A stretch of 64,000 bases of DNA from Arenicola marina. Its lineage: Eukaryota > Annelida > Polychaeta > Arenicolidae. This document shows, in pieces, positions 38,632-50,559 of this stretch. Numbering within the stretch: the stretch's first letter is position 1; every line of letters begins with the position of its first letter. A program made the position numbers and the translations under genes. The notes beneath the pieces were generated by a model, which saw only the letters and a program-made list of their open reading frames with translations, had not been told where the DNA came from and did no database searches. The DNA is taken from assembly GCA_964019135.1 (NCBI GenBank), contig OZ025265.1:248001-312000 (forward strand), written 5' to 3'.

Positions 38632-38875
38632 GATAGCGATAATTGTTGAGTCGGTTGGTACGCGGTATGCATAATAAAGAACAGATAGACACACGTCTTC
38701 TCTAAATCGCAGATCATGGTCATGGGTTCGAATCCTCATCTGTGACATGTTGCACCCGTTCATCCTTCATCGTCCCAGGCGGTTCATCGACCAATTCATC
38801 CCAGGTGTGCACAGAGCACAGCAACGGCCTCGCGACTTCATTCAGCCATTATATTGTCTCTCAAAGCGAGGTATA
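38632..38875 (+). repeat. tRNA-derived SINE candidate
   Basis: A tRNA-like head with GAGTCGGTTGGTACGCGG and a near-perfect B box GGGTTCGAATCC at 38,723-38,734. A non-tRNA body follows, ending near CAAAGCGAGG. The A-B spacing is too long for a working tRNA gene, so a SINE or tRNA relic is more likely. Confidence 0.45.
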
Positions 38876-39429
38876 ACACGCAATGTACATGTTAAGGACT
38901 AATTTATACCTTCACGTTACGGGAACAGTAGACTTGGTCACAGAATACCCGTGTCACTGTTCATTCGTTACAGACATCCATACTAGGCTTGCGCCTCGTA
39001 ATGCGTTTCGGATACAATGTTTTTTAAAAGAATATACTCTTGAAATTATCCTTAAATTAATACACAATTTTCATACAAGAAATAAAATATTCGTTATAAA
39101 TTATAGAGTTATGTATTTTTAAGCAGAATGGAAGAGAACACACACAGTAACTTCCCAAAAACATAACATTATTCGCTTAGTGTTTCATAGGAAAACAGTA
39201 TGGTAGTGGTCTCCATTTCTTATGAAATATATCTTGAATAAAATGCCGTTTCGTTTCTATCGCAATCTTGTTTGACTTTGTAAGACCCTTTGGCATGAGT
39301 TAGAAAGTTGGCTCGAATCCGCACCAGGCCAGACAACATGAACCCGTTTTACACTGATATCAAGGATGTTTGGAATAGAATCGTCCCCACATAGCCAAAT
39401 TAATAGTCACTTTAATTGTTAAAAAATAA
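38876..39429. other. Non-coding spacer
   Basis: AT-rich, no supportable exon. It ends where the duplicated block of gene B begins. Confidence 0.4.
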
Positions 39430-39712
39430 GCAAACACGAGGTCCAGGCACAGATAATGGATAAATGCGCTCAAGACAAAATTTACACAAGACAAGACAAT
39501 AAATGATCATTTGTCCACCGATAATGGACAATCCAAATGATGATGAAGATATGATATTCCACAAATATCGGTCCTAATTCAGTGGACCAATAGGAAATGT
39601 TTTCTGCCAGCATGTGGTTCATAAGATCGTCAATTGATTATATGATCTTGATCTGACATACTCTGTCCGGTATGTGTAGCACTGTGTAAACTAGTTGTTC
39701 CATATCACTTAC

Positions 39713-40294
39713 TTGTTCCAGTTATGTCACAGATCAACGCGAGAGATTGTGCTAAAATAGAAGGTAGATCCTGGAAGTCTCTCGCGGTGAGCACCTTCCC
39801 CGTTGCAATATCAGATAAGACGCCCAGGCCTATCGGATTGGTCACGCCTATACCGATGATGGTAATGCCGGCTTGCTTGGCCAGCCAGGCCTCTGTCCGG
39901 GTGAGGGATTCCTCTTCGTTAGGCACGCCGTCTGTGAAAAGTACCAGGATATTTGGTACATCCGGCCGGTCGCCGCGCTGCTCATTAAACACTTCCCGGC
40001 GGGCCTTTCGCAGACCATCGGCGATGTTGGTCTTACCATCATCGTAACTAAAGTTACGGACTCGACCAACCATTTCAACGGCATTTGTGGTCTCACTCAA
40101 ATAGAATTCTACGCGTGCTCTGATGCTATAAATGACGGCGCCCACTCGAACGCTATTCGGACTAATTACTAACGGAGGCTTCAGCATAACGGATGCTACA
40201 AAGTTGAGCAGTGTGTCCCAGTTACTCGGATCGTCTCGATTTATGCTGCCGCTGGCGTCAATAACAAACGCCAAATCTGCCGTTCTGATGCATC
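39713..40294 (-). CDS. Gene B: vWA exon
   Basis: Acceptor TTTCGTAG, donor GTAAGTGA. Encodes [17 protein letters not shown], then [35 protein letters not shown] and [10 protein letters not shown]. All MIDAS elements (DxSxS, Thr, Asp) are present. It is the same length as the gene A exon. Confidence 0.92.
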
Positions 40295-43200
40295 CTACGA
40301 AAGACCAACGAGATATAAGCAACTCATGTATCACAAGAAAAAACACTGATTTAACTATTGATATATCACACACGTAACAAAGCGAGTTTATGCTGTAAGC
40401 AACGCATATATCACAAGAAAATACGTATTATTTGCATAAACCGGTTAGCAATGATTTAACTATCGATATATCACACACGTAATGAAATCATTAGCGTTTA
40501 TCTCACCGTCCTTGTCTGCTATTCAGCCGATAAAAAACATTCTATTGTAGTATTGTCGTGGGTCGAGCGAATATAACTAGACAATTTTATCACGATCAGT
40601 TTGTCGGCACCGGTTTTCATTTCTTCCCACGTCCGTCACCGATGTATCTCACAATCAGATACCTCAGACACACTCAGACACTTGCCCTTGGCAGCCAGAC
40701 ACCGAACAGGCACAACACGATGCGGGCGCAACCAACTCATGCAGAGCTCAACTGCCGGACCCGGCCGTGACCAACACAGCTCAAACTACAAATACTACAC
40801 TATAAACTTCATGGGCCTACATGAGCCTGTCCGATAGTTTAGTGGGCTAGAACGCTCTGGCCACCTGAGAGCTTAACAGCACGTGGATTGGTGGTTCGAG
40901 CTTCCTTCTCCGATTGACGCGGTATGAACAAAAGGGGTTAAAGTGTCCTGAATATGCTACCAACCAATCATGGGCCTACCGTGACAGTTGTGTCCGTCCT
41001 CAGACAATATTTGACCGGGCCGAGTACATTCACAGATGTAAGACCCCAAGGTGTTGACACAGCTATCCTCACATCCTCCGTTGTTGTCAGCACACTCATC
41101 GATGTCTACAGATCGAAAGCAATGTTCTGGGCGGAGTTAGTCACATGAAGGCTAAATTGGGCCAATAAATATTCCCACCCTCAACGTAACTTTAAAAGTC
41201 TTTTTAGAATTAGCTGGATAATAGTCTGCTGTTTCAACTTCAGTATAGATCTTCTGCCATCAACGTCTTTCCATTTCGGATGACAAATTTAGTTTAAACT
41301 TATTCGTAAACCGGAAGTTATGTAGCTGCATTTTCCGGCGTGTTTGTTGTTATTGACGAAGAATATACAGTCAGCCTATTATCACAATAGCGTAATACCT
41401 TTCCCGTAGACTAATACAATAGAATTTTTTTCCAACTGCTCTGAGCGGTCATGAAGCGTCATTGTTATTAACATAGGCTGCGTACACGAAAGTCTATAAT
41501 AACTACTAATAACTAAATCTGCTAATAACAAGATCATATACGAGTTTAGTGTGTCCTGCTACATATCTATATCTTTTGAGGATACTCTTTTGACCAAATC
41601 TGATAGTTTCGTGGACGATTTATTTTCATTCTATATACCAACCCCGCTTCCTAGCTACAATGCTAACATGTGTTGTTGTGCGTTTACCTGCGCATGTGTG
41701 TCCGTTATTGGCTAGCCTCAGTCCGGGATTGAGACAGTCACACAAGTAGGATCCCACCGTGTTAATGCAACGATCTTCACAGCCACCGTTGTTGACATCA
41801 CATTCGTTGACATCTGAAGGTATACATGGACGTTATAAACCATGACAAATATTTTCACATAGATATTTGCGATCAATTAATTTCGTTTTTCGGTGTGCGG
41901 AAAACAATAACGATACTTGCACACTCCCTAACATTGCCCGTCTTTTCGCCTCCCCGTAGAGGCCAGAGTGACCAATCTTTACGATGATTGGTCCCTCTTC
42001 CTCTGTTCTATGTATGGTGTCAATAATTGCAAACAATAATTTGACAACGTACGAGGTAAATATAGTTTTAAATCAACGTCAATCGTGACCGAAGTTGTTT
42101 TCAAGTTTCCAGATATATCTACATGGTGTAGTTGGCAGGCGTGACTCTAGATTCTAGATAGGCCAATACTATGTTGTACTACCAGATAACGCGATGTAAT
42201 GCAGTTTGTATTTAAAGATAGATTTATATGTTATAATTTGTGCTGAAGCAGGTGGACAGAAACTACATACGATAGTCTATGACGCAATCCTGCCCGCGTT
42301 TTAAAGTTTCAGCCAATCGGTATCAAAGTCGCTGTACAATGCGGCATCGGACATCAACTATTATTAACAAACCACGGTTTTGTGTACAGGGTTCGCACCT
42401 ATACATGTGTGTTGGTCTTCATATAACGCCATGCCAGGCTGACTACATCCACAGAAATACGACCCAGGGGTGTTGGTACAGTGGTCCTCGCATCCCGCGT
42501 TGTAAGGCTCGCATTCATCAATGTCTGAAAATATAAGTGTAAATGTATTTCTACTTTCATCTTGTTAGCATATGTTTTCGCACAGACGTTGCTACTTAAA
42601 GTAATTATGTACTACAAATCGTTTTACATTTACGTTTACAAAATCAAATGATATCCTCGGGAAATGACTGACAGTACCCCTTGTTCTCGCCGCTGCCAAG
42701 TCCCCCGCACAACCATGATAAGTGGCCCACAGCACCTCCCCTCCTCTCCCCGCTCCCGAAACGCGCCCTATAACCGTGGTCTGTAGTCTGCAGTTCCGGA
42801 TAGACAATGAGATGACGCTGATACTTCCAGACTAACCAAAATTGTCACTCCATAACAATTTATGATGAAATATTCTCCTCGGAGTTTGAACCAATCGGTT
42901 CTTAAATTTAATATTTGAAAAAAAACAAGCTATGACAATGATGATATTTACCCTGATAGTTCAAAACTGTATGGAGTCATATGTTTGTCGCTCACGACAA
43001 AATATACCATACAATTTCTCTTTTGTATGACAACATTAAACCGCAAAGGCGTCGCGAGACATTCCCATCTCCATCACAAGGAATCATAGCGAAAGCCATG
43101 CTGGGAGAGATCTGGGCCCGTAAGTTCGAAAGGCGGGGGCCAAATATTTCCCCCCGCTCCATTCTATTGTTCTATTCCAAGGCCAAATATTTTGCCCCTC

Positions 43201-45290
43201 GCGCTTCGAACTTACGGTCCCAGGTTTACTCAATGCTGCGCAAAGGGAATGTCATGAAGAAGTTCACGGCGCAGTCGATGATGGCGGCAGTCAGAGCTGT
43301 TACAATAAGGAGGAAGCGGTATTTACCACAATTCCATCATAATGACCTATGTCCTAATAAAATGCTGACAGTGTCCCAATAATATTCTAATAATGTCACG
43401 TTACACACGACAAGTACCTTGCCACTGAACCATCTCCACCTCATCGTTGTGTTCAGAATCAAAACGATACCAAACCTACTTAAATGTTCACACATTCCTC
43501 ATTCGGAAAACGCATTTTGGTGAATGGCCGTTTCTCTATCCGTGGCCCGGTAAATCCTTTAAAAAAAAATGCACTATCAGATCTGTGTAACGCTATGTGG
43601 CGTTATGACGATCTGTGTAACGCTATGTGGCGTTATGACGATCGGTGTAACGCTATGTGGCGTTATGACGATCGGTGTAACGCTATGTGGCGTTAAGACG
43701 ATCGGTGTAACACTGTGGCGTTAAGACGATCTGTGTAACACTCTGGCGTTGAGACGATCTGTGTAACACAGTGGCGCTAAGACGATCTGTGTAACACTGT
43801 GGCGTTAAGACGATCTGTGTAACACTGTGGCGTTAAGACGATCTGTGTAACACTGTGGCGTTAAGACGATCTGTGTAACACTGTGGCGTTAAGACGATCT
43901 GTGTAACGCTATGTGGCGTTATGACGATCGGTGTAACGCTATGTGGCGTTAAGACGATCGGTGTAACACTGTGGCGTTAAGACGATCTGTGTAACACTGT
44001 GGCGTTGAGACGATCTGTGTAACACAGTGGCGCTAAGACGATCTGTGTAACACTGTGGCGTTAAGACGATCTGTGTAACACTGTGGCGTTAAGATGATCT
44101 GTGTAACACTGTGGCGTTAAGACGATCTGTGTAACACTGTGGCGTTAAGACGATCTGTGTAACGCTATGTGGCGTTATGACGATCGGTGTAACGCTATGT
44201 GGCGTTAAGACGATCGGTGTAACACTGTGGCGTTAAGACGATCTGTGTAACACTGTGGCGTTGAGACGATCTGTGTAACACAGTGGCGCTAAGACGATCT
44301 GTGTAACACTGTGGCGTTAAGACGATCTGTGTAACACTGTGGCGTTAAGACGATCTGTGTAACACTGTGGCGTTAAGATGATCTGTGTAACACTGTGGCG
44401 TTAAGACGATCTGTGTAACACTGTGGCGTTAAGACGATCTGTGTAACACTGTGGCGTTGAGACGATCTGTGTAACACAGTGGCGCTAAGACGATCTGTGT
44501 AACACTGTGGCGTTAAGACGATCTGTGTAACACTGTGGCGTTAAGATGATCTGTGTAACACTGTGGCGCTAAGACGATCTGTGTAACACTGTGGCGTTAA
44601 GACGATCTGTGTAACACTGTGGCGTTAAGACGATCTGTGTAACACTGTGGCGTTAAGACGATCTGTGTAACACTGTGGCGTTAAGACGATCTGTGTAACA
44701 CTGTGGCGTTAAGACGATCTGTGTAACACTGTGGCGTTAAGACGATCTGTGTAACACTCTGGCGTTGAGACGATCTGTGTAACACAGTGGCGCTAAGACG
44801 GTCTATGTAACGTTATGCGGCGTTATGACGATCTGTATAACGCTATGTAACATTAAGACAATCTGTGTAACGCTATGTGGCGTTACGGCGATCTGTGTAA
44901 CACTGTGGCGTTAAGACGATCTGTGTAACGCTATCGGGCGTTAAGACGTTCTCTGTAACGCTATGTGGCGTTAAGACGATCTGTGTAACGTTATGTAGCG
45001 TTATGACGATCTGTGTAACGCTATGTAACATTAAGACAATCTGTGTAACGCTATCGGGCGTTAAGACGTTCTCTGTAACGCTATGTGGCGTTAATGAGGT
45101 CCCAAACGCTCGTGTCGCACAAATGAGAAAGAATGGGTTGTGCTTAAATGTGCAGCGTTCTCACCTGTACAGGAGTGTTGGTCGTCAGATAATGCCATGC
45201 CAGGCTGACTACATCCACAGAAGTACGACCCATGGGTGTTGGTACAGTTGTCCTCACATCCAGCCTTGTCATGCGCACATTCATCGATAT
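39713..45290 (-). CDS. Gene B: EGF(x4)-vWA extracellular protein gene (partial)
   Basis: Minus-strand gene with exons 45,165-45,290, 42,399-42,524, 41,688-41,813, 40,980-41,105 (four calcium-binding EGF exons, each exactly 126 bp) and 39,713-40,294 (vWA, 582 bp). All are phase 1-1, so any subset splices in frame. The assembled segment is a chain of EGF domains followed by a vWA domain, as in matrilin-like and other adhesion or matrix proteins. A strong donor after the vWA exon shows that the gene continues below 39,713. No start exon is seen above 45,290. By comparison with gene A, a tail/transmembrane exon is expected upstream, near 57 kb. It is likely a surface or secreted ligand-binding protein; the partner is unknown. 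Confidence 0.85.
40840..40945 (+). repeat. SINE remnant, deleted copy
   Basis: Matches 1,611-1,834, but the middle (between GTTCGAGC and TTCCTTCTC) is deleted. Same position in the intron as in gene A. Confidence 0.6.
40980..41105 (-). CDS. Gene B: EGF exon nearest the vWA exon
   Basis: Encodes [16 protein letters not shown], then [16 protein letters not shown] and [10 protein letters not shown]: six cysteines, and a DxDEC calcium site at the start. Donor G|GTAGGC, acceptor ATCTGTAG. It is the intact form of the exon that is broken in gene A. Confidence 0.92.
41688..41813 (-). CDS. Gene B: third EGF exon
   Basis: Encodes [16 protein letters not shown], then [15 protein letters not shown] and [10 protein letters not shown]. 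Six cysteines, calcium-binding DxNEC start. Acceptor ACCTTCAG, donor GCAG|GTAAAC. Confidence 0.92.
42399..42524 (-). CDS. Gene B: second EGF exon
   Basis: Encodes [16 protein letters not shown], then [15 protein letters not shown] and [11 protein letters not shown]. Acceptor ATTTTCAG, donor ATAG|GTGCGA. Closest to the first EGF exon (shared [14 protein letters not shown]), so these two arose by a local duplication. Confidence 0.92.
   Translation of the reverse strand, partial: TLMNASLTTRDARTTVPTPLGRISVDVVSLAWRYMKTNTHV
43112..43223. repeat. Imperfect inverted repeat (hairpin) in gene B intron
   Basis: Left arm 43,112-43,148 (CTGGGCCCGTAAGTTCGAA ... GGGGCCAAATATTT) pairs with right arm 43,185-43,223 around about 36 bp. 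Possibly a tiny foldback element. Confidence 0.75.
43579..45094. repeat. 28 bp minisatellite in gene B intron
   Basis: About 54 copies of GACGATCTGTGTAACACTGT followed by GGCGTTAA, with 30 bp variants (GTGTAACGCTATGTGGCGTT) at both ends. Multi-unit blocks are repeated, a sign of unequal exchange. The array lies between the first and second EGF exons and ends 70 bp from the donor of the first. Confidence 0.95.
45165..45290 (-). CDS. Gene B: first visible EGF exon
   Basis: Encodes [16 protein letters not shown], then [15 protein letters not shown] and [11 protein letters not shown]. Acceptor TATTTGCAG, donor ACAG|GTGAGA. The acceptor shows that at least one more exon lies upstream. Confidence 0.92.
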
Positions 45291-45780
45291 CTGCAAATAT
45301 CGAAAAGGGGTACTGAAAAATATAGTTACTGTTTTTGGCCTACTTAGGGTAAGAGTCATACCAAACCAACCAACTGTATTAATACGATACTGTGTGTCTT
45401 TTACCTCCGACTGATAGGGGCTCACCCCGAGTGGGAGGCACTATATATAGTTAGATGCATACATAGTTCTGTAGCATTACCCACGGGTCGCAGGGCGGAC
45501 TGCAGGGCCATGGATGGCCAAGTTCCGCCTGCCGTTCGAGCGCAGGTGGTGGTGAGAAAGATTTTCTGGATTCCACAACAACGTGATGCAGACGCCACAT
45601 ATATGTCACGTATCCATGTCGAGGATACATTTATAAATAGCTACGAGCAAAGTTTGAAGGCCCCACGCGCTACTCTCGAATTCATCACCACACAATATAG
45701 CCGCCAAAACAAACCTTCCGCCGCTCACCGCCACTTCCAAAAGCTCGCTCATTCCAGGGATCCTAAATACAAGGTTGGTG

Positions 45781-46128
45781 TTACGTTGCAAAATGTCCGC
45801 CCGTTGCAAAATGTCCGCCAGGCAAATATCGTTGCATTATGTCCGCCCAAAAAGCAATTCGTCGTTGCAAAATGTCCGCCCGGAAAATATCGTTGCATTA
45901 TGTCCGCCCAAAACTCAGTTCGTCGTTGCAAAATGTCCGCCCGGAAAATATCGTTGCATTATGTCCGCCCAAAACTCAATTCGTCGTTGCACAATGTCCG
46001 CCCGGCAAATATCGTTGCATTATGTCCGCCCAAAACTCAATTCGTCGTTGCAAAATGTCCGCCCGGCAAATATCGTTGCATTATGTCCGCCCAAAACTCA
46101 ATTCGTCGTTGCAAAATGTCCGCCCGTA
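45781..46128 (+). repeat. TGTCCGCCC tandem repeat
   Basis: About six copies of a 59 bp unit alternating GTTGCAAAATGTCCGCCC and GTTGCATTATGTCCGCCC, starting TTACGTTGCAAAATG. The same motif begins at 60,703 and, inverted, ends at 63,893. Confidence 0.9.
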
Positions 46129-46539
46129 TGTCGGTTGGTTCCGTTTTTTCAAAACGAAAATGTAAGATTTTAAAGTCTAATCTCGGTGTGTTCTGTTATT
46201 ATCTAAATTTCATATGTCGGTCTGAGTTGTTATGACGGATGTTTCTGACATATCTCAATTTGTCTGTTTGTCTACAGGTGTGTGTGTGTGTGTGTGTGCG
46301 TCTGCGTGTCACCGACATGGCTCGGTCAAGTTCATTAGCGAGGTATGTAGGTCAAAGCTCAAGGTCACAATATTTTTATTCTGTCCTTAATCATTGGCAG
46401 ATGGGGCCAATAATTCCGAGAAAAGGTTACTGTGGGGACTGCTCAATCCTGCTTGTGCGAGTGAGCATTGACGGGGAGGAAAGAGAGGGGTGTGACGGTG
46501 GGTTGTGTCGATCTGGGCATGTGTCTCCGGGATAGGAAC
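46129..46539. other. Spacer with GT microsatellite
   Basis: A GT run lies at 46,278-46,298. At 46,348 the phrase AGGTCAAAGCTCAAGGTCAC resembles 54,721-54,740. No gene is supported. Confidence 0.5.
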
Positions 46540-47600
46540 GGTCAATCTGGATACAAGGGGTCAAATCTGGTTCTGAGGGGTCACATCTGGGTCTGAGGGT
46601 CAAATCTCGATATAAAGAGGCAATCTGGATCTGAAAGGTCAATCTGGATCTGAGGGGTCAATCGGGATTTGATGGTTCAATCTGGATTTAAGAGGTCAAA
46701 TCTGGATCTGAAAGGTCAATCCGGATCTGAGGGGTCAATTGAGATTTGATGGTTCAATCTGGATTTAATAGGTCAAATCTGGATCCGAAGGGTAAATTTG
46801 GATCTGAGGGGGTATAAAATGGACCTAAGAGGTCAAAGCTGGATCTGAAGGGTCAGTTTGGATCTGATGGGTATAATATGGACCTAAGAGGTCAAATTTG
46901 GATCTAAAGGGTCAATCTGGATCTCATAGGTCAAATCCAGATATGTGGGGTCAAACCTGGATCTGAGGGGTCAAATCTGGATTTCAGAGGTCACATCTGG
47001 ATCTGGGGCGTCAAATCTGGACCTTAGGGGTCAATCTTAATCTGAGGGGTCAATCTCGATCTGAGGGGTCAATCTAGATCTGATGGGTCAATCCGGATCT
47101 GAAGGGTCACATCTGGATCTGAAGGGTCAAAATCTGAACTTAAGAGGTCACATCTATATCTGAAGGGTCAACTCTGGATCTGAGACGTCAAATCTGGATC
47201 TGCGGGTTCAATCTGGATCTGAAGGGTCAAATCTGGATCTGAGAGGTCAAATCTGGATCTGCGGGTTCAATCTGGATCTGAAGGGTCAAATCTGGATCTG
47301 AGAGGTCAAATCTGGATCTGAGGATCAAATCTGGATCTGAGGGGTCAATCTAGATCTGATGGTTCAATCTGGATTTAAGAGGTCAAATCTGGATCAGAAG
47401 GGTCAATTTGGATCTAAGGGGTAAAATATGGATCTAAGAGGTCAAATCCGGGTCTGAGGGCACAAATATGGATCAGAAGGGTCAATCCTAATCGAATTGT
47501 GAAGAATCCGCTCTGGATCTAAGGTGTAAATCGGGCTTCTATGAATCAGTTCGGATCCTGGGGATACGATGGATTAAATCAGGATCTTACAGGTCAATAC
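46540..47600. repeat. Degenerate ~20 bp minisatellite (GGATCTGAGGGGTCAATCT)
   Basis: About 50 diverged copies of GGATCTGAGGGGTCAAATCT, with units varying between 18 and 23 bp. The high divergence suggests an old array. Confidence 0.9.
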
Positions 47601-48870
47601 GGCGTGGTTGACTCCTATATGCTTCCCGTTACGTCATCATGGTAGTTATGGTAAGCCGTTCGCCGAAAAGCGATTCCACGTTGTGACATGCGTCCATTTG
47701 TTCTTCCCGATGCATGGACCGTGATAAATATGGCCCTTCATCCAATCAAGGTGTCACAATACATGAATTACCTTTCCAATTGTATTGCCCTGTCACTATC
47801 AAAAGGCTTGTAACATGATTATAGGTTTAATTCCACGGCATATGTTGCCTTCCTTGTGGATTATCTTAGTCTACAACGTGCGCATTGCACATTTTCAAGG
47901 AGATATTTGTCAAGAATAAGAATTTCTTACGTTTATTACGAGCTTTGCTAAGCGTTGTCTCCATTTGACATGCCGAAATGGAATGAGAAAACCCCCTGTC
48001 TAGCACTCGTAAGATCACATGGACCTCGTGGGAACCTATAACACCATGAAATGCAAAATGTAAATGGGACTATAGAGGTTGCTTTAAAAACCAAAAACGT
48101 GTGCCTTTTTTTGTGATTTCCGAATCCAGATTGACCCGACAGATCCAGATTTGACACCACATATCCGGAGTTTGAATCATTTACTCCTAGTTTGAATAAC
48201 TTATTCCTGGTTTGAATAATTAATTCCCAGTTTTAATAATTTATTCAGGTTTAAATCCTTTATTACAGTTAAAAGCATCTACTCCGGGTTTGAATATTTA
48301 ACTGCTGGTTGACAAGCAGAAAAAATGTTGATTAAGAAAAAAACAATCTGAAGGGCCTCAACAAGCTTTCGTATCAACGTCAACGTGGACAGGAATTTTC
48401 AACGCAACCCAAATATATAATCGCAGAAAGCACATTCTATTACATTTCGTGTGTGTAGGAAGATGCGTAGATGGGATGAGGGCACACGTGGGATCCCCGG
48501 GTGGGACCCAATGGCGGTTCAGGGTAATGTAATTAGAAAATAAAACGGGTGCCCCGTTTGTCTCCGAGTCGCCCTTCCCCAACCCGTCTTCCATTTACTT
48601 GGAATGTAGACAATTGGGAGGAGTGGAGGCAGGGGTGCATAGGCAACATCTATGCGGGTCGCCGCATGCTTTCGACTAAGGGGTAATCGAGCAATGAACT
48701 AGGCCCACATTCCAAGCATAAAGCGTATGCAAAAGTCAGATTTAGTATAACATGCCATCTGTAAACTATGACAATGTATCGTGATATCTCGACCCCGACA
48801 CTAAGTCTTGGGCATGTTTCAACCATTATTCATGGCATCGGGGGGCTTCTTGGCCCGGTCCAGCCATCGT
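47600..48870. repeat. Two-part dispersed repeat (R1 + R2)
   Basis: R1 (about 47,600-48,080) matches 61,795-62,305 in the same direction. R2 (about 48,130-48,870) matches 62,890-63,720 in the opposite direction, including CGTATCAACGTCAACGTG and GGCACACGTGGGATC. It contains a small tandem of TTTGAATAATTTATTC-like units (48,175-48,300). No coding sequence is supported. Confidence 0.85.
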
Positions 48871-49330
48871 GTCGGGCTGAATAGATCGATCCATACACTA
48901 AGCGACGCTTACACGTGGTGATATTCGTGAGCATGAAATGGATAATCTTTGCTAACGGTAGGCACAATTGGAAAGTATTTACTTCAGATACTGACAAGAA
49001 AGTAACATGCTGCAGGGGCGGATCCAGGAATATGAAAAAAAAGGGTGGGGGGAGGATCCATTGGAACTTGCGACCGGGGGGGTGGGGGGGGGCTCTGAAA
49101 ATGTACGTTCATGGAGCGGGTTGCCGGGAAAAAATACCCCGTACGAGCTGACTTTAGCGGTAAAGCGCCCCGACAGAGCGGATGTTGGTGGTAAAACGCC
49201 CCGATAGAGCGGATTTTGGTGGTAAAACGCCCCGACCGAGCGGATTTTGTAGTAAAACGCCCCGACAGAGCGGATTTTGGTGGTAAAACGCCCCGACCGA
49301 GCGGATTTAGGATGTGAAAAAGGGGGGGGG
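48871..49330. repeat. G-rich dispersed repeat with 31 bp tandem
   Basis: Opens with GCAGGGGCGGATCCAGGAAT at 49,012, then G-runs, then four copies (49,159-49,306) of a unit near 31 bp: GGTAAAACGCCCCGACAGAG then CGGATTTTGGT. Parts recur near 61,440-61,600 in the opposite direction (CCATGAACGTCCAT, GGTAAAGCCC). Confidence 0.6.
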
Positions 49331-49361
49331 GGCTTTACCGCAGACCCCCTCCCCCCAACCC

Positions 49362-49384
49362 ATTCAATTCAATTCAATTCAATA
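49362..49384. repeat. TTCAA microsatellite
   Basis: Four to five copies of CAATT/TTCAA at the left edge of the LINE region. It may be the tail of another LINE inserted on the minus strand. Confidence 0.6.
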
Positions 49385-49442
49385 TCATTTATATGAGCAA
49401 GATCGAATGCATGCAATCGTCAAATACAAAAAAACGTGATAA

Positions 49443-50084
49443 ATTAACCAATTCTTACTCTGGAGACTCCTATTAAGACCACGAAGGGTTGACGATTTGG
49501 AAGAGGAAAACGCGAAGCTAAAGGAGCGGGTTAGAGTCCTGGAGAAACAAGATACTGGAGTCCAGCTGGAGAGACAGAAGGCTGCCACAGCTCAACTTAA
49601 AGCCAGCGTTTTGGCCTTGGAGGCATATGGCAGGCGTGAAAATTTAATTTTTCACGGGGTGCCAGAGTTTGGGGATCAAGAAAACTGCCACAATGCTATC
49701 CTGGATATATTGACGAACAAGCTAAAAATGGATAACCCGGACTCTTTCCGACTGCAACGGTGCCACCGACTCGGAGCGAAACCGCAACCAGGCATGGCCC
49801 AAGACAAGCCAAGGCCCATTATCGCCAGGTTCGCGTTTTTCCCAGAAAGACAAGAGGTCTGGAAAAAGAAGCAAGCACTGCGGGGCACTAAGCTGTTTAT
49901 TAGTGAAGATCTACCCAAGCCTATGCAAGAGGAAGGACGGCGTCTGGTGAAAATCATGAAGGCAGCCAGAAAGGATGACAAGAGGGCTTCCGTGGTAGAA
50001 AACAGACTGATCATAGATGGCAAAACCTACAACGTGGAAACAGCCTTCACTCTCCCCGAAAAGTGGCTGAAAGACTTTGGATAA
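49443..50084 (+). mobile_element. LINE ORF1 (L1/Tx1-like), 5'-truncated
   Basis: Open frame without its own ATG. A coiled coil comes first (LEEENAKLKERVRVLEKQ, then QKAATAQLKASVLALEAY), then GRRENLIFHGVPEFGD, which matches the RRENLxxxGxPE start of the ORF1 RNA-binding domain, then RCHRLGAKPQPG and RPIIARFAFFPERQEVW, and the C-terminal domain. This ORF1 coats the element RNA and chaperones nucleic acid. It lies 5' of ORF2 on the same strand. The missing 5' UTR and start fit an insert truncated during reverse transcription, or a LINE cut by the G-rich repeat on the left. Confidence 0.85.
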
Positions 50085-50559
50085 CATCACGTTTGAGACG
50101 GCCCCTGAATGTTGTGGGTGGTCAGTTTCAGCTCTGCGGTGTAATCTCGACCGTACACAGGGAATAACTATGTTTGGAGATTGATGCAGATTTCATGTAC
50201 GGTATAGAGAGTACGTGTATAGCTCAGAGCTACTGCCACTGGGTAATGAAAGTGTTGCTCATGCCTGTCAAACATTTTGGACTCAATATTATAATATGTT
50301 TATGTGCTCTTGGTCTTTCGATCGACCCCTTGGCTGGTGCTGCACCTCGCCGTCTTGTAACTCAGTGCCTGGTATAAGAGCTATAGAAGCGTGTTTGTGT
50401 GTGTTTAATTTGTTATATATATATTTTTTTTTCTTTCTTTATATAGCTATATAATATGCTTACCCACAAGCTACTAAAATATTCCGAAACAAGCAGTCAT
50501 GAAGAAAGGTTCACAATTGTATTGGCACTGATCAATGGCCCCGATGAGTAGTGGTATAA
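50085..50559 (+). other. LINE inter-ORF spacer
   Basis: Sequence between ORF1 and ORF2 of the LINE, AT-rich at 50,410-50,455, without an open frame of note. Confidence 0.6.

Larger units (their letters stand above)
39430..41105. repeat. Segmental duplication copy B (pair of about 200-1948)
   Basis: Exon, intron and SINE sequence aligns with the left end of the window: AATGGATAAATGCGCTCAAG, ATATGATATTCCACAAATAT, the 582 bp vWA exon, the TATCACACACGTAATGAAATC intron, the SINE, and the end of the EGF exon. Divergence is moderate in the exon and larger in the intron. Confidence 0.9.

Noticed and set aside
43579-45094. Regular repeat that might suggest a CRISPR array
   Set aside because: Units are contiguous without unique spacers, and the DNA is animal. 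It is a minisatellite.
45510-46235. 241-codon plus-strand frame
   Set aside because: More than half is the TGTCCGCCC tandem repeat, and the start has no recognised domain, splice or promoter support.
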